From Bemisia tabaci (Eukaryota > Arthropoda > Insecta > Hemiptera > Aleyrodidae): DNA of 64,000 nucleotides. The stretch covers positions 13,597,480 through 13,661,479 of the forward strand of contig NC_092802.1 in NCBI RefSeq assembly GCF_918797505.1. Reading direction: 5' to 3'. The notes below the pieces were generated by a model. That model saw nothing but the letters and a program-made list of their open reading frames with translations, made no database searches and was not told the origin of the DNA. The position numbers were made by a program, and so were the translations under genes. Shown piece by piece: positions 53,829 through 64,000 of the stretch; within the stretch, counting starts at the first letter, position 1, and each line of letters begins with the position of its first letter.

Positions 53829-54304
53829 AAAGAGGGTAACTCAGTTTGAATAACTCTTGTCCGCAGTATTCGTCGTCTCCTGAACGAAGGATTGTAACTT
53901 CGTACCAAGGTTGCGAAATTGACTGAAACAATTGGTTTATTTTACAAAGTTGTACTTGAGCAATTTTTGTCAAAAAATAATTTGGTTTTTGCACGAAATC
54001 TGGGTAAAAATCAATGAAATGTTCAGTTAGGAATACGGAGGACTCTTAAAGTTATTATGGCATTTTCGAGAGAAAATTTGACAACATTGAAAAGAAGTTA
54101 CATTCTTTCGTGAGAGAAACAACGTATAGATCCACAATCTGAATTTTGCAAAAAGGAACCAAGAGCATATTCCAATGTTTCTGAGATTGTGCGACTTTTT
54201 ACTCACTCGCACCCCTTGTCTTACCATGCAAATATAGACTGATTATCGAAGCAAATATCTTCACTCCCAATAAACTATAAATCATCAGTCTTTCCAGACT
54301 GATT

Positions 54305-54339
<35 letters not shown>

Positions 54340-55313
54340 TTGTACCACCTATAAATTACCATCAAACGGTTAATGCCTCGGAAACATTCACAATCACAAT
54401 GCAGAAGAGAGCTCATCGACCCTGAGGCAAATTTTCTAACATATTTTCGGTTGATATTATTTCCGTGCAGAAGGCTCCTTCAAAACTTCAGCTAGGCAAT
54501 ATGATGTAATCTGATATTGACACTAGAGGTTTCCTAACTAAAATATGCGCATCTTGAGCGAGCCTGTTCACAAGAAAGAAATTTCATTGAAGAGAATTAC
54601 ATGATGATCTTATCAAAAGGAGGAAGTGAGTTTTACATTCCGTGATCTCTTTTTACCTTTTTAGCTTCGAAGGAAAATTGCGCTGATGGAGCACTTCGTT
54701 GAGCGTTTCAAAAAAAAATTGTTTGTCACTCGGAAAAACGCAGCATGCCCCTCTGTTTTTGCTACCTCCAGAAAAGGGACAGGTAGAAAAAGGAGTAGGT
54801 GAATCGGTGGGAAGTGAGGGGCTAGGGCGAGGAGGAGGAGGATTAAAAAAAGAAGAGGAAACGGAAAAAGAAGAAGATGACGGGAAGCGAGGAAAGTGTG
54901 CTGCGGAAATGATTTATCAAGTTCGATGCGTTGATTGCTTGAAAACGGGTGCAGACGTATTTTATCTTCGTGGAGGGGCCTGTTAAAATGTCAGTTAGAT
55001 TAAATCCTTAAATTCGAAATCACTCTTAGAAAAGGCTGTTGTTTTCTTTTCATCTTGAAATATGCAAATAGATTCGGGGTTTATTGGATGTCGTTTTTCG
55101 TTGTCTATAATGCCTTGACATTTTTCATTCAGAATCTTTAATTGAGAAGGATATGTAACAACACCCGTTTTTTTGTGCTATTTTTTTTTCGTTTTTATTT
55201 TTTTTTTTAAATAAGAAAAAAACAGAAATAAGGTATGCAATTCTTTGTCGACCTTTATATAGCCTTTAAATTCATTCACAATCTGTGATACTTTTTTTTT
55301 TCGTTATTTTTTC
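53829..55313. other. Stretch with an X fragment and low-complexity sequence
   Basis: 54120-54250 matches the X arm (TTTTGCAAAAAGGAACCAAG). 54302-54345 is a TTTATTTATT-type run. A 95-codon frame (54699-54986) with a GGG and KEEE-rich centre is not convincing as a gene. Poly(T) runs lie near 55170-55210. Confidence 0.4.
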
Positions 55314-57950
55314 CGCTGCACAGAGGAGCGAACTAATACAAGAGGTCGGACATGAATTTTTTGGCGAAAATTTCAAATTTTTGTTTTTTTTGTCACAAAT
55401 TCAATTTCAAAGGGTATTCCTGAAAATTTCACAAAAAATCACTGTGCAACAAAAAAAATGACAAAAATGTCTCCCGTACGAGATAAAGTGATTCTTATGT
55501 ATTTTGAGGCGCTGAATCCGAATATGACCTCCGTTTTTTCCCATCACCCTCCGGTTTTCCGGAAAAGTCGATTTTACCGGAAAAATGGCCATTTTTGGGC
55601 ATTTTTGGTGTTTTTGCGACTATTACCCCCTGCAGAATGTAGGTAAAATTTTTCTCCGGTACGAGAAACGGCTAATCGATGTATTTTGAGCCGCTGAGTC
55701 CGAAAATGACCTCCGTTTATTCCCATCACCCTCCAGTTTTTCGGAAAAGCGACTTTTCCCCCGGAAAATGAGCAAATTTGAAGTATATTTGTCATGCATG
55801 CAATTTATTTGTATAAATTTTTCTGGACCCGTGGTACAGTCATTCTTATGTATTTTAAGCCGCTGAATCCGAATATGACCTCGGTTTTTTTCCATCACCC
55901 CCCAATTTTCCGGCAAAGTCGATTTTTCCGGGCCTAAATTTGTGAATAAGCTTTCCCGGACTCAAAGAGGATCAAAAATATATTTTAAACGTGTCCGCGA
56001 CGTGCGATACATCGATTCTTATGTATTTTGACTCGCTGAACCCGAATATGATCTTGGATTTTTCCGATCACCCACGATTTTCCCGGAAAATTGATTTTCC
56101 TTGGAAAACTACCTTTTTCGGTGTTTTTTGGACGATTTTCCTGTTGTGAGGAGTCTAAGAAATTTTCTGAGATCCTCTCTAGGTCTCTTCTGCTAAATTA
56201 AGAGCAGCTGAATCCAAATTTGACCTCTATTCATCTCTGACAACCCCCCGTTTTCTAGAAAGTCCGATTTTTCAGGGAAAAAAGCTTTTCCGAAACCGTC
56301 CCCACCTCCAGGGAAATTTGAAAATTTTTCCGCACGTGTGATACATCGATTCTTATGTAATTTGAGCTGGAAAACCCGAATATGACCTCAGAAATTCGTT
56401 ATCACCCACCATTTTTACGTTAAAACTCGATTTTCTGGGAAAATTTCGGAAATATACCAAAAAACACGTTCACCAAGAAAAATCTACTTTTCCGACAAAA
56501 TGGAGGATGATGGGAAAAATTTGAGGTCATATTCTGATTTAGCATCTGAAACTACATAGGAATCTCCCCTTCACGGATACAGGATAATTATTTAAATAAA
56601 GAATTGCATGCGAGACTAAAATAAGTCAATTTCACTCAGTCTCCCGCAAAAAGTGTCTTTTTTACAAAACTGAGGGCTCATAGAAAAAAATAGAGGCCAT
56701 TTCCGTACTCAGGGACTCACAATACCTGATGTACAATCTAATTTGTAGCTAAGAACAATCTTACGCACATTCCACAAGGAGCAACAGTCGCAGAAACACC
56801 GTAAATGGTCAAAAATACCCATTTTTCCCAAGCGATCGAGTTTTACGTAAAAATGGTGGGTGATAACGAATTTCTGAGGTCATATTCGGGTTTTCCAGCT
56901 CAAATTACATAAGAATCGATGTATCACACGTGCGGAAAAATTTTCAAATTTCCCTGGAGGTGGGGACGGTTCGGAAAAGCTTTTTTCCCTGAAAAATCGG
57001 ACTTTCTAGAAAACGGGGGGTTGTCAGAGATGAATAGAGGTCAAATTTGGATTCAGCTGCTCTTAATTTAGCAGAAGAGACCTAGAGAGGATCTCAGAAA
57101 ATTTCTTAGACTCCTCACAACAGGAAAATCGTCCAAAAAACACCGAAAAAGGTAGTTTTCCAAGGAAAATCAATTTTCCGGGAAAATCGTGGGTGATCGG
57201 AAAAATCCAAGATCATATTCGGGTTCAGCGAGTCAAAATACATAAGAATCGATGTATCGCACGTCGCGGACACGTTTAAAATATATTTTTGATCCTCTTT
57301 GAGTCCGGGAAAGCTTATTCACAAATTTAGGCCCGGAAAAAATCGACTTTGCCGGAAAATTGGGGGGTGATGGAAAAAAAACCGAGGTCATATTCGGATT
57401 CAGCGGCTTAAAATACATATAGAATGACTGTACCACGGGTCCAGAAAAATTTATACAAATAAATTGCATGCATGACAAATATACTTCAATTTGCTCATTT
57501 TCCGGGGGAAAAGTCGCTTTTCCGAAAAAACTGGAGGGTGATGGGAAAAAACGGAGGTCATTTTCGGACTCAGCGGCTCAAAATACATCGGATTAGCCGT
57601 TTCTCGTACCGGAGAAAAATTTTACCTACATTCTGCAGGGGGTAATAGTCGCAAAAACACCAAAAATGCCCAAAAATGGCCATTTTTCCGGGTTAAAATC
57701 GACTTTTCCGGAAAACCGGAGGGTGATGGGAAAAAACGGAGGTCATATTCGGATTCAGCGCCTCAAAATACATAAGAATCACTTTATCTCGTACGGGAGA
57801 CATTTTTGTCATTTTTTTTGTTGCACAGTGAAATCAATGGAGCCGCTCTTAAAATTTTTTGTCACATATTTTCGAAAGTAAAACCTTTCAAAATTTCTAG
57901 ATTTTGTCCAACTAATCTTACTGACTTGGTCCAGTGTGCGCCGCGCGTCA
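55314..57950. mobile_element. N family MITE (N6), split by foldback P
   Basis: N sequence 55314-55439 (GCACAGAGGAGCGAACTAAT, then GGTCGGACATGAATTTTT) and 57835-57950 (ending CCAGTGTGCGCCGCGCG). Without P this is a normal ~245 bp N copy. Confidence 0.75.
55440..57830. mobile_element. P: 2.39 kb foldback with tandem-repeat arms (AAAT duplication)
   Basis: Ends CACTGTGCAACAAAAAAAA and TTTTTTTTGTTGCACAGTG, flanked by AAAT (55436-55439, 57831-57834). Left arm 55440 to about 56435 and right arm about 56826-57830 are nearly identical inverses. Each arm is five to six units of 160-185 bp, each carrying ATTCTTATGTATTTTGA, then CCGAATATGACCTC, then TTTTCCGGAAAA-like sequence. The ~390 bp loop contains more diverged units. 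No transposase. CACTG ends with a 4 bp duplication recall the Chapaev branch of CMC elements; that assignment is tentative. Confidence 0.8.
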
Positions 57951-58144
57951 AGAGGAGCCTCTTGTCGAGTTTTTCAATAAAACAAGAGACCTCCAGAGAT
58001 AAAATATGTTTTCTTTTGGTCCCTGCGTTTTCCTTTCAATTTTAAAGAAAATAAATGAGTCGATGGGAGTAAAGTCGTGCGTTTCCAATAGATGTATTTT
58101 GTTCTACATGACAACTCTCGTATCAATCGTATTTTGTTTGGATA

Positions 58145-58395
58145 TCACTTAATGTTTAGGGGCGTGTCCTATTTTAATTCCTTTATTTTTTGCACAATCT
58201 GGCAAAGTTTTTGCAACATTGTTAAGGAACGATCGCAACGCTCTCGGAGCAAGTTACGACGAAGTGTAACATTTGTTAACAAGATTTCTGACCTCGGCGT
58301 TCTAGCTTCTCCTCTCTCATTGGTTACAAAAAAGTGATGCAAATAACACAAAATATGTAACAGAAAAGACCTGTTGCGGCAAACAAAATACGACT
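58145..58395 (+). repeat. Dispersed repeat BB, copy 2
   Basis: Partner of 13690-13945 in the same orientation. Shared landmarks are GGGGCGTGNCCT, GAACGATCGCAACGCTCTCG and TGTTGCGGC(A/G)AACAAAAT. No ends recognised. Confidence 0.5.
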
Positions 58396-59586
58396 TAAAT
58401 GTCCTTCTTTCAGTGTTTTACCCAGAACATCAGTTTAATGTTTTTAGGAAACCCGAAGGACAGTATTGCAAAAAAAGAGCAATTTTTGTCTTGGTCCTTG
58501 GGAAAAACATTTTAGAGGGCTGCATACAGTGTGGAACCGTGTGTTTCGCAATATCCTCTAAAATTAAATTAATACAAAGAAGTGAAAATTTTGAAACAAC
58601 GCATCATCATATTACATGTCTTGTAATCGATGGACGCCTAACAAAGAGACAAGATCGGGAATCTTGTTATCTAGGTATAAGTTTAGTCAGAAACGACGTT
58701 AATTTCTGCGCCTTAATTGATTTTTAAGAATGTCCGAAATTTTGCCAGTATATAGAGCAAAATATGCCGTTTCAACGGAATCATTCAGTTTATTTGATTT
58801 GGATTAGTAGTTTTTGTGTTTTAACTCATTTCGAAATTTTGGTCATGTCTTCGGTCACACGCCTAGACAGTAGTCAATGACGAGGCAGGAAAAAGGCAGT
58901 TATATATTTCCGTTTAAAAAGAGCCTTAGAGATATGCTGATGTTACGGAATATCGTTGGACAAGTTAAGTATCTCGGGTGCACATAAATTCCGGAAGAAA
59001 AATCCACGTCAGGACCATCTCGATACTCATAGAGTTACCGGAGCTCAATAAATTCCGGTGGTTGCCAAACGTTGCAAATATTCACACTTCTTTCTTCTGA
59101 AAACCAACTCGAACATTGTTGTTATAATATTACGATTTTTTCATCGGCTTATTCTTCGAAGGGTTGTTTTGTCAATAAAACACAGGGATCACTCGCGGAG
59201 AAAACAGAATCGATTTTACATTGATCATGATAGATCCAGGTCAAGCGTACTTTTCTACTTGTTATCACAATGTTACATTTGCGGGAACAATTATATCAAT
59301 TTTTGTACCATTGCAGCATTATTAATAGGACTGACATTTTTGTTTTAAGAAAAGAATAACGTTGTAATTAAGATTTAGACAGGGAGCTTTGCCCCTGGAA
59401 TCTGCAATGAACACTGTGAGAACAACAATTCTTTATTTTCAGAGCATTAGTTAAGTCAAGAGATATATTTCAACTTGATAATATAATGTTTTTTTTTGCT
59501 CTTTCTTTTTGGCTCACGTTTGCAACGAAAAAATTCACACACTACTTCAAATTACCAATACATCTTATGCTTTTTTCCTTTCTTTT
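58396..59586. other. Stretch without recognisable gene or repeat
   Basis: Frames of 117 (58374-58727) and 96 codons (59058-59348) are present, both without motifs I recognise. AT-rich. Confidence 0.35.
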
Positions 59587-60391
59587 GGGCGCTTCTGGGT
59601 ACCAGATGCGCCCTTTCCCAACCGTTCGACTCCCCCGATGTAACATGTACTATACTACATGCCCTTTTGCCTTATGGGTAATGACGCCATTCTGGTACAC
59701 CCGGGAAAATTGGATTTTTTTCTGCATCTGGTATTCGTAAAAGTTTTCGTGAAATGTTTTGCTTTTAAGCATAACAATCTCGCACGGACGTATTACCTGG
59801 TTAAGTATTTTAGGGCCTCCTTATGCTTTAAATACTTATATCCGAGGCAGTACTTTCAGATCGATTTGAAAATATTACGAACAGTCACGTGATCTCTTCA
59901 TTTTAGTGACGTATTACTGTGCTACTTTGTGATTGGTTCATTTTCTTGGCGCAGCATCGACACGTCAGCTGTTTGCGGCATTGAGCGGAAGGTTTAAGGT
60001 TATGTCATGGACCAAGAGAATGAATAAGGACCCCCAACTTCAGTAGGTAGCGGAGACATTAGCGCTGCCTGGCCATGCCCTACCTCGCGGCGTCGCGACG
60101 CCGTTGTCCGCTAGATCGCGTTGGACGCACCACTTTAGAGGTTCCGCCGCTCTTTCCCGTCGTCTGATTTACAGTGCATCCTTTAGGTTTCCATTCACAC
60201 CAGCTCAAATTCATCACAAAGTGCTTGTGGAAAGTTTCAGATCTTCGCGGTCGATCTGATGTTTCGAAGGGTTTAGCGGTTAAAGAATCCCACTTAAAAT
60301 TCCATCTCCGTCAGTCTTCGGGTGCATAAGTTGGTAGTAATATGCTTTGCCAAAGAAGCGCCCTCCAACGCTTGGGCGTTGGAACTGCTTG
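59587..60391 (+). mobile_element. Helentron/Helitron2-like element, copy 3 (805 bp)
   Basis: It has the same 5' hairpin and first ~420 bp as copies 1 and 2, then a different ~340 bp interior (about 60005-60345), then the same 3' end (AAGAAGCGCCC, the CCAACGC/GCGTTGG hairpin, ACTGCTTG). T runs flank both ends (TTTT). Conserved ends with a swapped interior are typical of rolling-circle elements. Confidence 0.7.
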
Positions 60392-60829
60392 TTTTGTGTT
60401 GTTTCACATACAGTGGCCGTTGTGGACTTTAGCACATCTTTGCAAGTGCTAAAAAGTTAATAACCGTCTAAATTTTACTCAATGTGTATTTTTTAACACC
60501 GTTTTAGACTAAAACGCAGCGTTCCCGTCACTAAAAAATTAATTATTCTGCAAGTTTCAACAACGTTTGAATTTTCAGTGTTATTTTTCGATCACAAGTT
60601 TTCGTTTTCATAAACATTTGGCTGAAAAGTATTTACGTTTAAAACGATCGTTTTAAATAAAAAAAAACGTGTAACTGAGCGACACAACCATTTGTATAAA
60701 AGTTCGTTACGTTAGGGGAAATATTTGTTTCGAATGAAAATGTTTATAAAACGGCATTTCAGCGCATTTACTCTGCATTCTAAAATAAGGAGCTACTATT
60801 CCTGACTCATACATACAAGTAAAATGAAT

Positions 60830-60895
60830 AAAAAAATTTATTTTTTTTATTTATTTTTTTTTTTAGTTTTTTTTTTTACCAATTTCACTATGTAA
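60830..60895. repeat. T-rich low-complexity tract
   Basis: TTTTATTTATTTTTTTTTTT-type sequence of about 65 bases, upstream of the hammerhead-like motif. Confidence 0.6.
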
Positions 60896-60948
60896 CACCG
60901 TTTGCTGGTTTTTATTTTAATTTCTTTTTTATTTTTAATTCTATTTTA

Positions 60949-60988
60949 GCAGTTGATAATGGTGCCGTAAGGTACCAAAACGTCCTGC
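60949..60988 (+). ncRNA. Decayed hammerhead-ribozyme-like motif (Penelope-like element relic)
   Basis: Order: GCAG, then TTGATAA (core CUGAUGA with two changes), then stem II GGTGCC-GTAA-GGTACC (six pairs, GNRA loop), then AAAAC (core GAAAC with one change), then GTC, then CTGC, which pairs with the first GCAG. This is the layout of the short hammerhead motifs in Penelope-like element terminal repeats. The core substitutions make it probably inactive. No reverse-transcriptase frame is nearby. Confidence 0.4.
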
Positions 60989-61104
60989 CTTTGTATTTTG
61001 TATTTTAGCCTTGTTTCCGCTTTTTCCTGTGTTTTCGATTGTCATTTCCGTTTCGGGCTGCTTTTACATTATCTTTATTTTTCACTAAAATGAATAAACT
61101 AATG

Positions 61105-61185
61105 GCACATACGTTGTTCCTAAAATGAGCGAGAAATAATAGTTCCATATTGCAAAATGAAATCCATTTGGGGCTGAGCCAGGCA
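61105..61185. mobile_element. X family fragment
   Basis: GTTGTTCCTAAAATG and TTGCAAAATGAAATCC match the X right half at 34948-34997. Confidence 0.45.
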
Positions 61186-61506
61186 ACGCCACGTACCCAG
61201 GCTCCGTGCGTTGTGCCAATAAATTCGCTCACTCGATGTCAAGAGCGGATAAGGGCCCGTCCGGGGAAAAGAGATAAAATTGAAAAAAATAAAAAGAGTC
61301 GTTTATTCAACTTTCCCCAAACATTTTAATGAGGTCTCCGCGAAAGCTCGATAGAGCTTCCGATCCTTGTCCACAGTTAAGTTCAAGAGCTCGATTTTCA
61401 AAAGTTCGACTTTCGGCGTTTGTTTTTTAATGCTCACCGACTGTATCTCTGCTGTTTTGCATAGGATGATTGCGCAGGGAAATTGATGTGTTCGATGGCG
61501 TAGCAG

Positions 61507-61657
61507 TGGCGGGCATGCTTTGAGATCTATCGATTGATCTGCCATTAAAACCTATGGGGAATAATCGATGAGCAGGGTGTTCGCAAGGAATCGATTCTTT
61601 GCCACAGGTTCAAATGGGGAAATATCGACAATCGATCCTTCACGCTTCGCCATCGCT
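61507..61657. mobile_element. G family MITE
   Basis: Starts CAGTGGCGGGCATGCTTTG and ends CACGCTTCGCCATCGCTG-like sequence. The centre has a deletion (GTTCGCAAGGAATCG in place of the longer palindromic loop). Confidence 0.65.
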
Positions 61658-62796
61658 GCTTATCTATTGCTGAGCATCGAACGCGCGGTTCTGATGGAAA
61701 CAGTGCGGTATATCAGTGCTTTATGTTTGAAAATGTCCCTACTGAGTGCACCCTTCGGAATTTCAACGCATTGTCTGGCAAAGTTGAAATGTCAGCCAAG
61801 TATTTCCGAATCTAGTTGTAAGAGCTATTAATTCTTTCTTTTCCGTCTTCTAAACTCATACCATCCTAAGCTAAGCATGTTTGTGGAAGTCCTCAGGGAG
61901 GAGAAAAATCCATTAAGGAAGAATTGAATCATTCTCTGCGTAAAATCGGCAGATTTGATCTTGCAGTGCTGAATAGGTATACAGCGTAGCTCCAGTAGTG
62001 ACTTAAGGCGAAAACCGTTACAAAAGATAGTTCCATGTCCTACGATTTGGAATTTGGAGTGTTTTTATATCAGAAATAGATATTTCTTACAGACGCTAAT
62101 TGAATCTTTAGAATGTTTGACTTTTGACTGAGAAGTTTCGATGCATCAGTTTTACCTAACTATCAAGATACTTTTTCAAGATTTTTCATACGCTCGAAAA
62201 ACCAACACATCTTGAAACAGGAATGAGAGACTTCTAGTTGAAAAGTCTGGATGAATTTTTCACATCATAAACTTCAATGCCTTGAACTTTAATCGGTTTC
62301 TCCCTAGTTATCTGCTAAGGAATCTTAAATTTCATAATTCGACGCAAAACACACTTATTTATATTTGTGTCACTTTTTCACGGTAAAAAATCCCAAATTA
62401 TATTTTTTACCATCATACAATTCACAAGAGGACGCCACCATGCTGCAAGCAATAGCTATTAAAAATTCAAAGTAAGAAAAAGACGCGAAAAATGTGCCCA
62501 ACGAGAAAGCGTTGAATGATATTGGATACTACTCACCCATTTCATAATCCTGAGAAGACGTGCGAGCAGAGATCCAATCTTCATCTTCAGGGAGTCGGAG
62601 CATGAGGTTTGCGAGGTTTCAGCATATCCAGCAACAAGGCCCGCCGGGAAGAAGACAAAATAGTTTCAGTCTGAACAGGTAAGTTTGATGAACTGTATAA
62701 AGTACAGTCATCATGTGAAGTTCGAGTGAACTTAGGGAGGAAGTATGCAAATCGTAACGTAGCGTATCGTGAAGTACATGTATCATATCGTACGAA
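61658..62796. other. Stretch without recognisable gene or repeat
   Basis: AT-rich; short frames only. No partner in the window noticed. Confidence 0.35.
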
Positions 62797-63157
62797 TGCG
62801 TCATGTGTGGTTTGTCGAATGGATATGTATTTTTTTTTTTAAATAAGGTTGCTGGGAGTTTTATGATGCTTGTTTTATTCTGGGATAATTTTAAAAATAA
62901 AGACCTTAGGAAGGGCAAGGCAAAAGTCAAATTATTTGATGTAACTGAAGATAAGCACAATCCGTTTTTCAATGGAAATGCGTCGTGTGTGGTTTTTGGA
63001 TATGTATTTTTTTTACTAAGGCTGCTGGAAGTTTTACGATGCTTGTTCTATTCTGTAATAATTTTAAAAATAAAGGCCTTGGGAAGGCCAAGGCAAAAGT
63101 CAAACTTTTGGATTTTATTGAAAACAAGCAAAATCCGTTTTTTAATGGAATTTGGAC
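62797..63157 (+). repeat. Two tandem ~182 bp units
   Basis: Unit 1 (62797-62978) and unit 2 (62979-63157) both start ATGCGTC(A/G)TGTGTGG, continue GGATATGTATTTTTTTT and GATGCTTGTT(T/C)TATTCTG, and end AATCCGTTTTT(C/T)AATGGAA. They are about 85 percent alike by eye. Open frames cross both but shift between them. Confidence 0.75.
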
Positions 63158-63239
63158 CGGTATGGTAGATTCTTTCACTTTTTACTGTAAACCAATACCC
63201 ACTACTTTGCCACTGGTTCAATGCATACTCTGAAACTGG

Positions 63240-63972
63240 AATTCAAACAATACAGACGTGTTGGGTTTTTTTTTCCTTTTTCCTTTTTTTTATTAATTAC
63301 CTACGTCAGCTGAAAATCAAAACATGCCATCAATTTAAGACCATTTTCCAACAACTAGATATCATCGGACCGAAGTTGCATACTTGATTTCTCCGAGCCA
63401 GTTCCAACTAAACCATAACAGTCTGACAACTGTCCACACTCGATCTTTTGAGCAAATTCGAACAGAGTTTACCTCTAAGGGGTCGTTCATAAAATACGTT
63501 ACGCTAAAATCGGCATTTTTCGACCCCTTCCTGTCCCTCGTAGAACGCTTGGGTGATGTAAGTCCCTATCGTTCAACACGCTAATTCTAGATGACGGTAG
63601 CCACCCCGGCCAAATCCTAAAAAACACCCCCTAAAAAGTTGACGACCAAGAGAAAAAAAAAATACAAAATGACGTAACGCTATATTCGACCGCCCTTCCT
63701 CCCATTGAGCGTTACGTATTTTAAGAACCACCCCCAAAGACCGAGTGTGAAATAGAGTAACTTTAAAGGGAGAGTATGGACAACTCCATTTATGTAGTTC
63801 TTTGGGCCCAAAAGGGCGACAACGTGAAAAATGAAAATCACTAGAAAAGTGCCGCTGCCAACCTTTGCTTTTGAAAGATTAATCAATAGAGCCGACAGCG
63901 CATAAGAGTGTTTTTAAAGATTAAGACTTTGAAACTGAGGAAATTTATGCGAAATGCTGCAAAGTTTTATAC
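63240..63972. other. Stretch without recognisable gene or repeat
   Basis: It contains a C/T-rich run near 63267-63290 and short frames only. One inverted pair, AAAATACGTTACGCTAAAATCG near 63490 and GAGCGTTACGTATTTTAAG near 63707, suggests a ~235 bp foldback. Confidence 0.35.
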
Positions 63973-63973
63973 A

Positions 63974-64000
63974 CACTGGAAAAAAACACATTGGATCTAG
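63974..64000 (+). mobile_element. S family element, cut by the window end
   Basis: CACTGGAAAAAAACACATTG is the S left terminus; only the first 27 bases are inside the window. Confidence 0.7.

Noticed and set aside
1..64000. tRNA and rRNA genes
   Set aside because: I looked for the T-loop consensus GGTTCGANTCC and for cloverleaf partners on both strands by eye and found none that fold.

Overview
This is a eukaryotic, almost certainly insect, nuclear window dominated by DNA transposons and foldback repeats. No long cellular ORF runs, rRNA, tRNA or prokaryotic operon structure are visible. The recurrent ~250 bp family ending CTGCCGTGCTAAGG and the ~230 bp palindromes starting CACTGGAAAAAA look to me like repeats of a hemipteran, most likely a whitefly (Bemisia); that is recollection, not a search result.

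Layout. 0-14 kb: one copy of a helentron-like element at the window edge, several ~250 bp MITEs (family M1), a foldback inserted inside one of them (F, 2.4-2.9 kb), G- and C-rich tracts, and a 1.4 kb element with word-like arms (Z1, 11.6-13.0 kb) sitting inside an M1 copy. 14.5-22 kb: a Russian-doll nest. An outer AT-rich element E holds a hAT MITE and a long-arm foldback D. D holds a helentron-like element and a 2.07 kb long-TIR element B with an intact 264-residue SWIM-finger ORF. Because D is an inverted repeat, its other arm keeps the empty target site of both insertions, so the insertion chemistry can be read directly. 22-40 kb: more M1, G, N, S, T, X and Y elements, and a GC-rich block with a ~77 bp minisatellite at 33.7-34.6 kb.

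40.6-41.8 kb: the one convincing host gene, on the minus strand. It is a single-exon secreted-looking cysteine-rich protein of 378 aa with twenty Cys-Asp-Arg-Lys-Glu type hexapeptides, a TATA box, a TCAGT initiator, short upstream ORFs and poly(A) signals. 42-53 kb: a three-level nest (M1, then H, then a hAT), a G element containing F, Z2, and a 360 bp element (K) built from ATCGCGAT words. 55.4-57.8 kb: a 2.39 kb foldback (P) whose arms are ~1 kb tandem arrays, inserted into an N element. 58-64 kb: a dispersed repeat copy, the third helentron-like copy, a decayed hammerhead-like motif typical of Penelope-like elements, and a 182 bp tandem duplication.

Apart from the 41 kb gene and the SWIM ORF, I see no coding sequence that I would defend. 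The biology here is mainly that of element insertion, arm homogenisation and nesting.
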